DNA of 64,000 nt from Pseudozyma flocculosa PF-1 (taxonomy: Eukaryota; Basidiomycota; Ustilaginomycetes; Ustilaginales; Ustilaginaceae), in NCBI RefSeq assembly GCF_000417875.1, contig NW_006920897.1, positions 62,001-126,000 on the forward strand, read 5' to 3'. The position numbers and the translations under genes are program-made. Position 1 is the first letter of the stretch. The number at the start of each line of letters is the position of its first letter. Below are positions 1 to 11,081 of this stretch, piece after piece. The notes beneath the pieces were generated by a model, which was not told where the DNA came from, did no database searches, and saw only the letters and a list, made by a program, of their open reading frames with translations.

Positions 1-799
1 TCGCCGGCGCCTTGGACTGGTCGGAGCGAAGCGATAGCTTGGCAGTGACTCCGGTCAGCGTGTCCTGCGCGCGATCAAGACGCGCTGCAGTGGAAGCCTC
101 ACCGGCTCGAGTGCGTTGCGGCCTGCCGCGCGCGGCAAACGAGCCGCGGCTGGCTAGGAGGCGAGCAGCGGTTCCGCGCTTGTCGGTCGGCGAAGGAGAG
201 CGTGCCGGCAAGGTGCGTTGATCAAGGGTGCGGATCCGCTTGCCTGGCGAGACTTCGAGCTCGGAGCCGGGGGACGAATCGTCGTACGGCGTCGACGGCG
301 AGCGGCGCTTGTTGGAGGCAGAGCTGGCGGTGCAGCTTGTGATTACAGCCGTCGTCGATGTGAGCTTCGATGACGAGCTGGAAGGCGGACTAGGCGTCTT
401 GGAAGGAGGTGCGCGCGAGGCGTCGATGCGGGAGGCTGCCAGGGAGATGTTTGAGAGTCAAGTTTAGGACACGGCGAGGCTCATGAGTTGTTCAGCTGAA
501 GATCAGGGACGCTGGGCAAGGCGGGCGACTGTGGCTTGCTACCTACGCTGCTCGTCCAGTCTGGATCGGTACAGGAGGGTCGCGAGGCCGGCATCGAAGC
601 GCCTGCGCGGAGCGGCCTTTTCCTCGTCGTCGGAGAGCGGTAAGAGGTCCCTCTGGAGGGTTTTGAGGAGAGCGAAGAATTCGTGCTTTGTGGCCTGATC
701 GTCTCCGGAGAGAAGGGCGAGGAGGGCAGCTTCCCTCGCCGAGGAGATGGCGTGGAACTTCCTGAGCTGATCGAGGGTGGATCGAGGCGTCCTTTGCAT
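1..799 (-). CDS. Hypothetical protein, 3'-truncated by window edge
   Basis: Minus-strand gene whose end lies beyond position 1. Exon 1 is 799-547 and begins MQRTPRSTLDQLRKFH. A GTAGGT donor at 546 and a CAG acceptor ending at 436 give a 111-nt intron that keeps frame (CAG C|CC TCC). Exon 2 runs open from 435 to the edge. The first 60 residues look helical (DQLRKFH, AREAALLALL, FFALLKTLQRDLLPL). The rest is Ser/Pro/Arg-rich with SPSTP, PGKRIRTL and RSPSPTDKR stretches, typical of a disordered nuclear protein with possible proline-directed phosphosites. I do not recognise the family. An alternative is that 799-539 is a short unspliced ORF, but the long open frame beyond the intron argues against this. 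Confidence 0.5.
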
Positions 800-2500
800 G
801 ATGATGATGAGAGGCGGTATTGAGGGCAGGGAGAGGGTCGAGGCGGGGCATGCGGTCGAGGTGGTGGCCGAAGGAGACGAGCAGGAGGGGAGCAATGCAG
901 GGCGGTGCAGGGTATCGTGTCTATGAATGGGATCGAGGCGAGCGTAGTCAGGGGGCAGGGATGATCCGGATCGAGCAGTCGAGGGGTGTCGAGGGTTGCA
1001 TGGGAAGCAGGGCGACGTCGAGCTGCCGGTGCGTAGGGTGTGCAAGGATAGAAGCGGCCGGGTCGTGGTTGTGATGGGACAAGAAGCTCAAAGGTGGATA
1101 TTGAGGCCAAGAGGATAGAAAGGATGAGGGAGGGAGATGTGATGGGTGGTTGACGGCGTGTAGGAGCATGTGCAGATGAGCCAAATAGAACAGCGGATCG
1201 GCTGATGATCGAGGCGCGGCTTGCTGTTGAGATGGAGGGAGTGTCGGTACGGGCGAAAAAGAGTTTTGACAGGTTGGTGCGAGGGAAGAGGCTACATACG
1301 CTTGCTTTCCGTGACTTTGCATGCGCAGGCGGAGGGGCACGAGCTTGAGGCGCAGGGAACGGTGCGGCGCGGCGACTTGAGGTGTCGTCCGTGACGGGCT
1401 GCGCATCGGGGCAGGGAGAGAGACGAATGGACCGAAACGAGGCAGGCTATGTAGGGCCGTGCTGGACGATGAAGAGCGTGGCGCATCGTGGGTGGAGCGG
1501 CGCACCTTGAGATGGCTTAGTGGGGCGGAGCGAGCATGGTGACCGGCGACGAGGATGCGGGTACGGATGTTGCGGATGCGCGGGTGCGCGGGTGCGCGGG
1601 TGCGCGGGTGCGCGGGTGCGGTGAGGCGCGGAGGCAGAGGCGGAGGCAGAGGCAGAGGCAGAGACAGAGGCAGATGCAGAGGCAGAGCCAAAAGAGGGGC
1701 GAGCTGGGCGAGGCACGTTGGATGCGGAGGACCAACAGGCCGACGAGACGGGCCAAATGAACGAGGTCCGAGAGTGATGGGGCGAGCGGGGCTGAGATGG
1801 TGGTCGTACGAAACGAGAGAGGCCGGGCGACGACGAAGAAAAGAGCCAAGAAAGGGTGCATGGCGGACATGGCCCAAGGTGTAGGTAGGCCCGGGCGCTG
1901 CGCCCCGGCGCACAGACAGGCTAGGCCTCGGGGCGCCTATGAATCAGGTGGCCCTCTGTCGCCCGACAGTCCGACCTTGGGCCAGCGAGGCAGACGGCGG
2001 GCGTGTGCGCGCCTTGTGTTGGTCTCGGCTGGGGGCGTTGTGTTGGTCTGGCGACGTGACGGGGCAGGTCGAGGGTCCACGCACCAGGCAGGCACAAGTC
2101 ACCGAAAAAGGCAGGCAGCCAGGCAGGGCGGCGCGGCGTGATTTCCCACCGAGAACCCTGCAAACCACACAGCCTCGGGGCGAGACGCAGTTGGAAAGTG
2201 CATCAACGTAACCCCCCTCGGCCTCATCCCCTCTGACCGCGTCGTACAACCCAGCCAGCCAGCCAGCCAGCCACACGTCGACCTCTTGCTCAAACCCGAC
2301 ACCACCACCACCAGACCCAGCCAAGATCACCACCACCACCAGCAACACCACCACCAGCAACATCGCCAACACCCTACCTTACCACCGCCACCCTACCTTA
2401 CCACCGCCACCCTACCTTACCACCGCCACCCCACCCGCCACCACCACCTCGACAGCCACCAACAACCAACGCGGCCCGCCCGCCTCGACCGTCGCACGCC
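800..2500. other. Intergenic, simple repeats, 5' leader of SAP gene
   Basis: There is no convincing gene here. It holds a 10-bp array (GCGCGGGTGC type, about 1575-1621), an AGGCAG-rich array (about 1629-1687) and a CAGC tetranucleotide run (2251-2271). CCA/CAC runs lead into the SAP gene, together with three exact tandem copies of a 19-bp unit (CCCTACCTTACCACCGCCA) at 2372-2428. A 321-codon minus-strand ORF across 948-1913 is low-complexity and judged spurious. Confidence 0.6.
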
Positions 2501-5500
2501 ATGGCCGCCGACGACGACTCCATCCTCCTCCATCCAGACGCACTCCACTGCCTCAAGCGCAAGCAGCTCGTCAGCCTCTGCAGGAGGCTCGACATCAAGG
2601 CAAACGGCAAGAGCGCTGACCTCATACACAGGCTCCAGCACTTTGCAGCAGCAAACATCAGCCCAAACAGCCCAACCAGGGGCAACCTCGCCCTCCTCCG
2701 CCACGTAAAGCGCTCCAGGCCCAGCTACCAGGAAGCGCCAGACTCGGACGACGACGACGCCGACAACCTCGCCACAAGCCCCACCGCCCACCCGCTCCGC
2801 CATCGTCGCTCACCATCCCCCTCGCAACCACCCCGTCCGCCGCCCCCAGCCCCGGACGCTGCAGCAGAAATCATCGCCATCCCCTCGTCTTCTCAGCACT
2901 CCGAGCCCTCCCAGAGCCTGCGTCGCTCACCGAGGAAGCGCAATATCAACAGCAGCATCGCCATGCACTCCGACCCTCCCGCCCCTTTCCAGCCAACACA
3001 GCCCCTCCGACAATCGACAAAGGGCCCTCGCCCCTTTGCTTCAGATCCCGTCGCTTCCAGCTCAAAGGCCGGTCACAGGCCCTCGTCGGCCCAGGCCCAG
3101 GTCGCAGACCTCTCTCTCGACATCGACCGCATGCTCAGGGACATCCACAGCCCGGAGCCAGCCGAGCCCGACGTCCAGGACTGCTCCATGGACGTCCAAG
3201 GGCAGACCCCTACCCTACAGGTCTCGGCCGCGGCGCAACAGCAGCCGCAGCAGCCGCCTCTGGAACCCTTCATGGCCGAGTTTGGCTCCATGGCCGCCAT
3301 GGACATTGTCGGCGAGGCTTCCCGGCCCGCCTCGGCATCGGTCCAGAGCAAAGCCTCTTCCACCTCGTCGCCCTGGAAGACCTTGAGCGGCAGCCTCAAG
3401 GGTCTCAAAAACGGGCTGCAGCGCATGGGCTCGCTCTCCAAGGGCGGCGGGCCGAAAAAGGCTGCCGGCGAGAAGAGGCGCAGGGAGGATGTCGACGTCG
3501 GCTCCAAGCACGACCAGGACTCGAGCAGCAGCGCGCAGGACCTCGCCGACGAGCCAGCAGACTGCTCCATGCCGGGCGCCTTTGATGGCTCGATGCTGGC
3601 AAGCGACGGCGCCGATGCCGAAGCGGCCGCTGCAGATGGAAACGGTGCCGACGACCAGAGGGTGGGAGCTGGGAGCCAGACGCAGCCTCTGCGCATCATC
3701 AAGCCTCGACCCTCGCGCTCGCGTGCGTCGCTTGCGCCCTCTGGGCTCTCGATGGTCGCAGCATCGCCCTCGAAGCTCTACCCGGACCTCTCCAGGCTCG
3801 CCTCGAGCCCGGCCGGCCCACGGACCGCGCCCACAACTGCCTCGGCAGCGCTGCCATCGATGCCCTCGATCACCAACCACCAGTTTACGGCAGCCACGGA
3901 GTCGATCCTGGCCGACCTGAACGCCAGGCTCGCAGCAAAGGGCCTCTCGACGACGTCGCTCTCGACGCTTGGCGGCGTGGGGCAGTGGGGCGGCTCGACA
4001 ACGTCCCTCGGCGACCTGGGCCTCTCCAAGGGCAAGTCGACGCGCTTCGACGACGACCACGAGAGGCAGTTTGGCAGGATGGACTCGATCGCAAACCACT
4101 ATGCGGCCAAGCGCAGCAGGCAGGCAGAGGCGGGCAGCGTGACGCCGTCGGCCTCTGGCGTTGATGGCCGGATCGTCCCGCCTCCGCCAAGGTCGGCCAA
4201 GCACCCCGCCAGGATAGTTTCCGGTCCGTCGTCGTCGAGCCTGGCCGCAAGCTCCGGCGCCCAACGAGGTGCTGCAATGAGCACCGCGACGTCTTCGAAG
4301 CGCATCCGCGTCTCGGAGGATCCAAACCGGCCGGGACTGCGCCCCTCGGCGTCGGGCCGACTGGCGGCAGCGCCGACCATGCAGCGCAGCACGACGGCTA
4401 CGTCGGTCTCGTCGCTGGCCCAGCGCGAGCTGCACAAGAAGCGGCTCGAACTGGCGCGCCAGCGCCGGCTGAGCAAGGGCGGCGCTACGGGCACTGCATC
4501 GAAGACGGCAGGCGCAGCGGCCAAGGACCGCGGGCGCCTCGAAAGGATCAAGATGGGCATCAGAGGTATGCTCCACGGCGGCTCCGGGGGCGCCTCTGCA
4601 GCGCCAGCAGGCGGAGCAGCCAACACGGATGGATCGGCGGTCACCAAGAGGGTCGATGCTGGCAGCATCGGCAGCACCAAGTCGGCCGTCTCTGCCGCCA
4701 GCGCAGCATCGGCCTCGTCGACCAAGACGTCGGGAGGCACCCTTGCCAAGAAGAAGCCCGGCTTCGACCTCAAGGCCAGCCTGTCCAGGAAGCCCTCGAC
4801 GCTGCGTGCGCCGTCGACGGCAGCACCCTCGGCGCCCAACGCAGCCGATCGAGGTGTCAGCCAGGCGGTGACTCGACCGTCGACGGCTACGGCCATGGCC
4901 GATCGCCTGCGCACGCAGGGATGGACTGGATCGAGTTCGGCCACCCTTCCCGCCGCCCGACAGCACCGCCCCACGTCGTCTTCTGCGCGCGAGTTTGGCA
5001 GCGTGCGCACCAACACGTCGACGTCGACGACGACGGCGTCGGCGGCGGCGGCAGCAGCAGCAGCGACAGCAGCGACGAGGGGCATCGTCGGCAGCGGCAG
5101 CACGACGAGCGTATCGGGCGACGCGCAGAAAAAGACGCTGCTCAAGGCAGCCAAGCCGGTGGCGGGGGCCGTCAAGCGGGCGCGCGTGCAGCCCGACCGC
5201 CTGCTGCAGCGCAAGAGGGAGGCGATCGCGCAGGCGGCGGTGCGCACCACGATGCTGGCCAGCTCGTCGTCGATGGACCTCGCCCGCAAATTGGCGGCAT
5301 CGGCAACTGCGGATGACGAAGGCCGGACCGGGGTGAGGCAGCGGACGTTGCCTTCCGTCGGCAGCGGTAGCGTCAACGGTCTCGGAGGTGGTGGTAGTGC
5401 CGCGGTGGGCGCGGTTACGATGCAGGCAGGCTCGACGGCGCCGCGCAAAATCTCGACACGAACCCTGTCGAACGCCTCTTGCGCACGCGGCAGCACCAGC

Positions 5501-6139
5501 ATCGCCAGCGCATCGACCTCGACCGGCTATCCCGGCAACGTCAATACGACGACCACGATCGTCGGAGGAGGAGGGGGAGGGGGGGCGACGACGACGACGA
5601 CGGGCAAGAGTGTAGCGGAGCAGATGCGTACCGCGCGTCTTGCCGAACTGCGGGCGCGCAACCGCGCCACGGAAGCCGGCATCGGACTGGGCCGAACCAC
5701 GCCGTCGCCCACCAAACCCTCTGCCTCATCGACGATGGGTGGTGCGGGTGGTGGAGGGGGTATAACGGCGTCGAATCGGTATACGCTTCTTTGCAACTCG
5801 CCCTCGAAACTCGCCGCGGGCGCCGGCGCACCTACCTTGACGCCTCGTAGCTCTTCGCTGCGCAACCTCAGGAGGATGATGCGCAATCCCCCGCACCCTC
5901 CCTCGTCGTCCTCCTCTGCTGCTGCGACAGGAGCAGCGACGACGAGGGGCGCGTCGAATGGGTTGAGAAACATGTTCGTACCACCCAACGCACCCACGTC
6001 GACGGACGGTGCCGCTGCCGCCGACGCTGCCGCTGCCCGTGGTGGGGGCATCCGACTCGTCAAGAGCTACGAACGCAGCCCCGTCCCTACCCCCACGGCA
6101 TCGCCTACAAAGGTCGAGACGGATATGATCCTCTGCTGA
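2501..6139 (+). CDS. SAP-domain protein, large and mostly disordered
   Basis: Intronless 1212-codon gene. The ATG sits in GCCATGG and opens directly into a SAP motif (residues about 9-50: LHPDALHCLKRKQLVSLC, then RRLDIKANGKSADLIHRLQ), the two-helix module that binds AT-rich/scaffold DNA in chromatin and repair factors. After it come about 1150 residues of Ser/Ala/Thr/Gly-rich, strongly basic sequence. Charged patches include KGLKNGLQRMGSLSK, RELHKKRLELARQRRLSKGG, RLLQRKREAIAQ and EQMRTARLAELRARNRATE. TPSPTK, SPSK and SPTK sites resemble cyclin-dependent kinase targets. A nuclear DNA- or chromatin-associated role is inferred from SAP plus basic composition; no enzymatic domain is visible. Ala- and Gly-homopolymer stretches (about residues 850 and 1025) come from triplet repeats. 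Confidence 0.8.
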   Translation: MAADDDSILLHPDALHCLKRKQLVSLCRRLDIKANGKSADLIHRLQHFAAANISPNSPTRGNLALLRHVKRSRPSYQEAPDSDDDDADNLATSPTAHPLRHRRSPSPSQPPRPPPPAPDAAAEIIAIPSSSQHSEPSQSLRRSPRKRNINSSIAMHSDPPAPFQPTQPLRQSTKGPRPFASDPVASSSKAGHRPSSAQAQVADLSLDIDRMLRDIHSPEPAEPDVQDCSMDVQGQTPTLQVSAAAQQQPQQPPLEPFMAEFGSMAAMDIVGEASRPASASVQSKASSTSSPWKTLSGSLKGLKNGLQRMGSLSKGGGPKKAAGEKRRREDVDVGSKHDQDSSSSAQDLADEPADCSMPGAFDGSMLASDGADAEAAAADGNGADDQRVGAGSQTQPLRIIKPRPSRSRASLAPSGLSMVAASPSKLYPDLSRLASSPAGPRTAPTTASAALPSMPSITNHQFTAATESILADLNARLAAKGLSTTSLSTLGGVGQWGGSTTSLGDLGLSKGKSTRFDDDHERQFGRMDSIANHYAAKRSRQAEAGSVTPSASGVDGRIVPPPPRSAKHPARIVSGPSSSSLAASSGAQRGAAMSTATSSKRIRVSEDPNRPGLRPSASGRLAAAPTMQRSTTATSVSSLAQRELHKKRLELARQRRLSKGGATGTASKTAGAAAKDRGRLERIKMGIRGMLHGGSGGASAAPAGGAANTDGSAVTKRVDAGSIGSTKSAVSAASAASASSTKTSGGTLAKKKPGFDLKASLSRKPSTLRAPSTAAPSAPNAADRGVSQAVTRPSTATAMADRLRTQGWTGSSSATLPAARQHRPTSSSAREFGSVRTNTSTSTTTASAAAAAAAATAATRGIVGSGSTTSVSGDAQKKTLLKAAKPVAGAVKRARVQPDRLLQRKREAIAQAAVRTTMLASSSSMDLARKLAASATADDEGRTGVRQRTLPSVGSGSVNGLGGGGSAAVGAVTMQAGSTAPRKISTRTLSNASCARGSTSIASASTSTGYPGNVNTTTTIVGGGGGGGATTTTTGKSVAEQMRTARLAELRARNRATEAGIGLGRTTPSPTKPSASSTMGGAGGGGGITASNRYTLLCNSPSKLAAGAGAPTLTPRSSSLRNLRRMMRNPPHPPSSSSSAAATGAATTRGASNGLRNMFVPPNAPTSTDGAAAADAAAARGGGIRLVKSYERSPVPTPTASPTKVETDMILC

Positions 6140-6984
6140 TCAATCCGACGCAGGTCTCCCTCTAGCTGGCAGTACCATCCCGGTGCACGCGCAGGCGGGG
6201 CGCAGAGAGGCCGTTTCGTAGTCGNNNNNNNNNNNNNNNNNNNNNNNNNNNNNNNNNNNTGCGGTGCGTGGCGATCGACAAGAAGATGATGGACATTCGC
6301 TCTGGACCGTGTTCGTGTTCGTATTCGTGACAATGATGATACCCTCCCGCCCCCCTAACTCCGGGCCCGTTTCGCGATTCTGTGACTGTGACTGTGACTG
6401 TGACTGTGGCTGGACTGCGTGTGTGTGCGTCGGTGCTGTGGGATCGTGGGTATGTGATGATGCGGGTGCTGCGACTGCGAGGGGATCGGTGGAGCTCGGC
6501 CTGACTCGCTCGGCGCGAGATCGAGTACTGTCGGAGAGAGCGCGCGGCACGGTGCGGAATGGCAAGTCACTAAGATGGTCGCACAGATGCCGTGTTGCTC
6601 GCCGTTGCTGCTGGTGCTGCCGCTACCGCTGCTGCTGCGCCCTCTATCCCGACGTCGGCTTCTTGTGCCCCTGCGATGGTTTGATGCTGCGCGGTGCAGC
6701 CTGCTCTGCGGCTGAGGAGTGGGTATTCTTGCGTGGGTGACTAGGCCGATGGAGGGCTCAAGGCGGGAAGCGTCCGATTCGCAAGGTGCGCCGACGACGA
6801 CGGCGACGCTTTTGATGCCGATGCTGGCTGTGTGGGGTGCGGTTAGAGTCGATCTGGCGATGCTGGGATGGTCGAGCCTCTGCATGTGCTGCGATGCGGA
6901 GCAGGACACCGGCGTCAGTGCGATCGGCCGACGAAGGTGCGGCTCGTCGCTGCATTTACCTCACCTCTCGGGAGGCCAACTCTC
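6140..6984. other. Convergent intergenic region with assembly gap
   Basis: This lies between the 3' ends of the SAP gene and the DUF7918-like gene. It contains a 35-base N gap (6225-6259) and a TGTGAC hexanucleotide array (about 6380-6410). No coding potential is supported; the ORFs on both strands are short and low-complexity. Confidence 0.6.
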
Positions 6985-8287
6985 TCAGCCCGCGGTCCTC
7001 TGACGCTTCGAACGACGGGGACCCTCCTCTGCGTCGTCAGCAGCCGTCCTGCCGCTCTCGCCACTTTGGACGCTGACCTCGCGCTTGACGCTCCTCTTCG
7101 GACCGCGGCGCCTCTTCGCCGTGGCGGTGGAGCCCACCGTGCTGTTGCTCTTGCCGTCGACTTCCTGGATGCCCGAGTCGTCGCTGAGCTGAATTCCGGT
7201 GCCGCCGGTGTCGTTGCCGTCATCGTCGTCGTCGAGCGTGAGGTCTATGACATCGGCATCGTCGGCTGATCCAGCCGGCCGCTCCCTCTTGAGCCTATGC
7301 AGGCGCTGCTGCATCAGCGCCAGCTGCCTCTGCACCAACGACACGGGTTGTTCCGAAGCGTTCAGGACGGGCTCACGGCAAGAACAGCGAGGCGTCGGCG
7401 AGACTCACCTTGAGCTCGTCGTTGGTCGCCTGCAGCTCGAGCTCGCGAGTCAGATCGCCGGCCTGCGATGCGGGCACTTTGTCGATGGCTGACGGAACAA
7501 TCTCGCACGCCTCCAAGATTCCCCCTGAGGCGTAGACGAACCTAAACGTGGCAAAGGGCTCACACGACAGCCGGCGGCTGTCGGTGTACCAAGGCGAGCT
7601 GGCCTTCACCTTGTGCTTGTCACCCATCCTATGCAGCATGATGGATTGAACCGAGTGTGAGCGAGAGGGAAGGTGGCGCCGGGTTTGAGCTCTGCCGACT
7701 CACTTGATATGGTGGCTCAAGGGCAAGCCGTCGCTCTTTTTACGTTCCTTGAGAGCCTTGTCGTCGACCTGGGGTGTGTTGTGCTCGGATCCGTACCAGG
7801 TGCGGCGCTTCTTCCCTAGGACTTCGGCAGCATAGAGCCTGACGACGATGGTGCCGAGCTGTGATGCGGCCGGCGTGTTGTCCGACGAGGCGGCGTCGCC
7901 GACCTTTGAGAAGCTGTTTTGTTGGACGCAGAGAGCGATGAGCGGGTGTTGACGCTTCGAGCTCGTGAGTTGGGTGGAGCTGGAACCGACTCACAGCATG
8001 TTGCGGCACGAATCGCGGCCGACGAATAGCTTATTGATGGACTTGTAGGGCTCATGCTTTTTGAAGAGCCAGAGTCCGGGTACCACTCTGCCGTCGAAAG
8101 TGAGGTCGAAGTGGATGTCTCGGCGTTCCTCGTGAGCTCTTGCGACGGTGATGCCGAAGGCAGCCTCGTCGACGGAGCAAACGTGGGCGGATATCTTTCT
8201 GGTCCCGTCGAGCTCAACCTTGTACTCGTCGAGCTTGTCCTTGGTATCGACGAGGTGGATGGTGGTGTCGAAGCCGTTGAGATGCAT
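6985..8287 (-). CDS. DUF7918-like protein, copy 1, with C-terminal SUMO-interaction-type motif
   Basis: Four exons: 8287-7995, 7913-7704, 7628-7409 and 7329-6985. Introns of 75-81 nt all have GTGAGT donors and matching phases, giving 355 aa. The N-terminal part (MHLNGFDTTIHLVDT, DEYKVELDGTRKISAHVCS, FDGRVVPGLWLFKK, then GTIVVRLYAAEVLGKKRRTW) resembles DUF7918, a basidiomycete-rich domain of unknown function. A short helical leucine/arginine segment (RQLALMQQRLHRLKRERP) starts the last exon. It is followed by DVIDLTLDDDDD near residues 267-278, a hydrophobic core plus acidic tail of the SUMO-interacting type. A basic tail (KRRRGPKRSVKRE, RRSKRQRTAG) suggests nuclear import. A paralogue with the same exon plan lies at 12147-13521. 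The family call comes from remembered motif similarity. Confidence 0.75.
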
Positions 8288-9007
8288 GGCGGCCACCTTG
8301 TGCCGAGCCGCGGCGGACGAGCTTGGCGCGCGAGGTTCGACAAACGGCGGTGCGTTGAGATGGCAGCGAGATGGTCTGAGTTGCGGACCGCTATGGCGAG
8401 ACGGAGTGGTGGCGGTGGTGATGATGAGAGAAGGCTTGGGCAGAAGCTCGAGCCGGTGCCTGTGCGGCCCAAGCTCGGGGCGCAGGCGGGCAGGCAGCAA
8501 GCAAGCAAGCGGGCCAGCGGGCAGCAGGTGGAGAGAGGGCAAGCGGCCAGACCGGCCCGCCAACTTTTTTGGAGGTTGGGGCGTGGAATCAGGGTCCAGA
8601 CAGCCTGGCCTCTTGGCCCGAGCTCAGAGGAGGAGTGAAGCCCAAACAGGCAGGGCAGGGGCAGGGCGCGGCCCACGACCCCGCCTGGATCTTGAGAAAA
8701 TGGCGTCCACGGCGCGGGCGGCGCGTCAGGCAGGCAAAGGGCAGGTCTCCAGGCCAGGGCCGTGTGTTGTGTTGGCCAGCACGCGGCAGCGCGGCCGCAG
8801 AGACCAACACTCACCAGCGGCTGGGACACCAAACAGCAGCAGCCCGCGCCCGCGCTATGCCTCCTCCCTGCCTCCGCCCCACCTTCGCCACCACCACCAC
8901 CACCACCACCACCCACCCTCACCGCTACTCCTCTCTGACGTCGCATCATCTTCCCTCTCAACAGCCCAGTCTCCGCCCACAGCGCATCCTTGCCACGCAC
9001 GCCAACC
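8288..9007. other. Divergent promoter region, CAGGC-rich
   Basis: A 720-bp spacer between two divergently transcribed genes. It is dominated by CAGGC/GGCAGGCAG repeats and GCCAGC motifs at about 8480-8770, followed by a CCA trinucleotide run near 8890. No gene is seen. Confidence 0.5.
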
Positions 9008-10067
9008 ATGACCTTCACTCCCAACCCGCACTTTGACCGCGACTCCTCCAACCCAAAGGACTGGGCCTACCAGCTCGGTGAGCTCCCGCCCCGCCTCACT
9101 TGGCTACGCCCTCTTTCCCAACATCTTCCGCTAACACCTCGTCGTACCTCGATCTCCTTCCTTCTTCCCCCCTTGCACCCACAGGCATGCTCCCATCGAG
9201 CGCCGCCATCGTCTTTACCAAGGCAGACTTCATCAACTTCCTCAAGCAGCACAACGTCCACGTCGGCCCCAACTTTACCGAACTCGCAAAGCTCCCAAAG
9301 TGAGACGAGCACCACGATCAGCGGCGCCGGAAATCGTCTCGACGATCAGCGCGAGCTGACCTTAGTCCTTGTCTATACCCCTCCTCGTCCCTTTGCACCA
9401 CGCCCCAGGTACGCTCGCATCGGTAAGCTGACCGACGAGGCCGCACCCAGTCAGCCCGCCGCCGCCCAGCCCGCCTCGCAGCAGGCCACCAGCATCAGCG
9501 CAAGGTCTGCGCCCGCGACCGCATCCGCACCTGCACCTTCCGACGACGGCGAGGCCGCATCCAGGTCCTCGGCCAACGTCGTCTACACCAGCTCTGGCGA
9601 AGTCTTCCGCCCCACGCGCAAGGTGCGCGAGCTGCCCGGCGGCGGCTCGGCCCAGATCACGTCCCTCTTTGGCAACGCGGCGGCTGACGTCGACGAGAGG
9701 CCCATCAAGCCCGCATCCCGCCAGCCCCACTACGACGCCCGCGACGAGGCCGAAAACATCCCGCCCGCTCCTGCGCCCGCCGTCACCACCAGGCCCATCC
9801 AGTCGCAGGTGCTCAACGCCGTCGAGCCCGACACTGCCTCTGCATCCGTCGGCAAGTACGAGGGCGTCCCCAACGACGCAAAGAGCCACAACGGCTTCAG
9901 GCCCACGCGGAGGGTCCGGTGAGTGGCGCGACAGCATCGTCGCCCCGAAATTGCACGTTTCGTCCGCTGACAAAGTCGCTCCCCACTCCTGTGACCGATC
10001 CAAATCCCCCGTTTCCAACAGCGTCCCAGGCGGCACGGGAGGCGCATCCAGTATCTGCTTTGATTAG
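9008..10067 (+). CDS. Jupiter/SPIRAL1-like small protein (possible microtubule-associated factor)
   Basis: Four exons: 9008-9077, 9185-9299, 9409-9918 and 10022-10067. Introns are 103-109 nt, phases match at every junction, and the protein is 246 aa. Starts MTFTPNPHFDRDSSNPKDW. The middle has the motif FRPTRKVRELPGGGSAQITSLFG, split here as FRPTRKVRELPGGG plus SAQITSLFG. The last 14-nt-phase-fixed exon supplies a second version ending RVPGGTGGASSICFD. An R-V-x-x-PGG-x-S-x-x-x-F repeat is characteristic of the animal Jupiter/HN1 and plant SPIRAL1 microtubule-associated proteins, and short fungal relatives end the same way. The central region is Ala/Pro/Ser-rich and disordered. Function in fungi is unproven, so the name is a motif-level inference. 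Confidence 0.7.
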
Positions 10068-11081
10068 AGACCCGCTCGTGAAGGGTAGATGGAGTCGTAC
10101 CATGCGACTAGACATTCTGTGACGGCACCAAAATCGCATGACACACCTTTGACCGACCACGGCCGAGCCGGTGACATCGCACGCCGAGGCGATGCGGGTC
10201 TCATCGATGCTGCGACCGTCGCACTGGAAGCGTGACCGCATAGCCACCTCGAACGGAGCGTGTCGGCGGATCAAGGCGACCGACTCGGCCACAGTAGTGT
10301 GTCGTCGTCCAGGGCTGATCCGAATACGAGTCGACAAGCATCAGCGGCACATCACGTTAGAGGGCCACTGACCGTCTACCTCCTGACTCCCGCGGCATTT
10401 GCAGCCTCTCCATCGCACACAAGTGCCGCTTTCCGCTGCGTCGTTCTGCACGTCTTCACAGTCGTCTGATCGCACCACGTACGTCGAACAACCGCGGACC
10501 GCTTCCCCTCTCCATTCAGGCCGAGGCGCGGTTGAAATGCTGCCGCCCTCGGAATCACCACTGCTCCTCATCTAGATTGACCCGCGGACCATCTCTTCCA
10601 TCTCACTTGCGACGGATCGCATCCCGAACCACGGACCAAGGACCAACCCTGGTCTAGCCCTTTTGAAGCAAGTGGGAACGATGAAGAACCTCCGCTCCGA
10701 ACCGGGCGGTCGATTCGACGCCACCATTGGGCATCAGTCTCGGCTTCGAGCTGATGAGGGCACGATGGGACCCGCACACCTTCATCTGCGCCTCGGCTCT
10801 TCTCGTTGGTCAAAGGCGGCGAGGATTCACGCCCCGCAAACGAGCGAGGGTGGGCACGGCAGACCCTCCTCCAACTCCCTCTCTGTCCCTGTCTTGGTCG
10901 ATTTGCAAATGCGAGGCCGAAGAGGTGTCGGGCCATCTCTATCTGAGAAAGGTATAAATGCCCTCCGTCTTGAGCTTGTTGGTCTCGCTCCTCACTCATT
11001 CCTCTCTTTCCTTCCCGACTATCCCCCCCCTCTCGCGCCCTTCCCACTACCGCCCTCGCCCAACAAGGCCTCATCATCAAC
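10068..11081. other. Intergenic and promoter of secreted protein B1
   Basis: No coding feature is supported in this 1-kb spacer. Its 3' end contains the TATAAA box at 10953 and a pyrimidine-rich leader before the ATG at 11082. Confidence 0.5.
10953..10958 (+). promoter_or_regulatory. TATA box of secreted protein B1
   Basis: TATAAA lies 124 bp upstream of the ATG at 11082, followed by a CT-rich stretch typical of strongly expressed fungal genes. Confidence 0.6.

Noticed and set aside
948..1913. 321-codon minus-strand ORF
   Set aside because: Pro/Ser/Arg/Leu low-complexity sequence created by the 10-bp and AGGCAG repeats; no domain, and it overlaps the upstream region of the first gene.
3215..4966. 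583-codon ORF antisense to the SAP gene
   Set aside because: Arises from GC-rich codon bias of the plus-strand gene; Arg/Cys-rich with no family resemblance.
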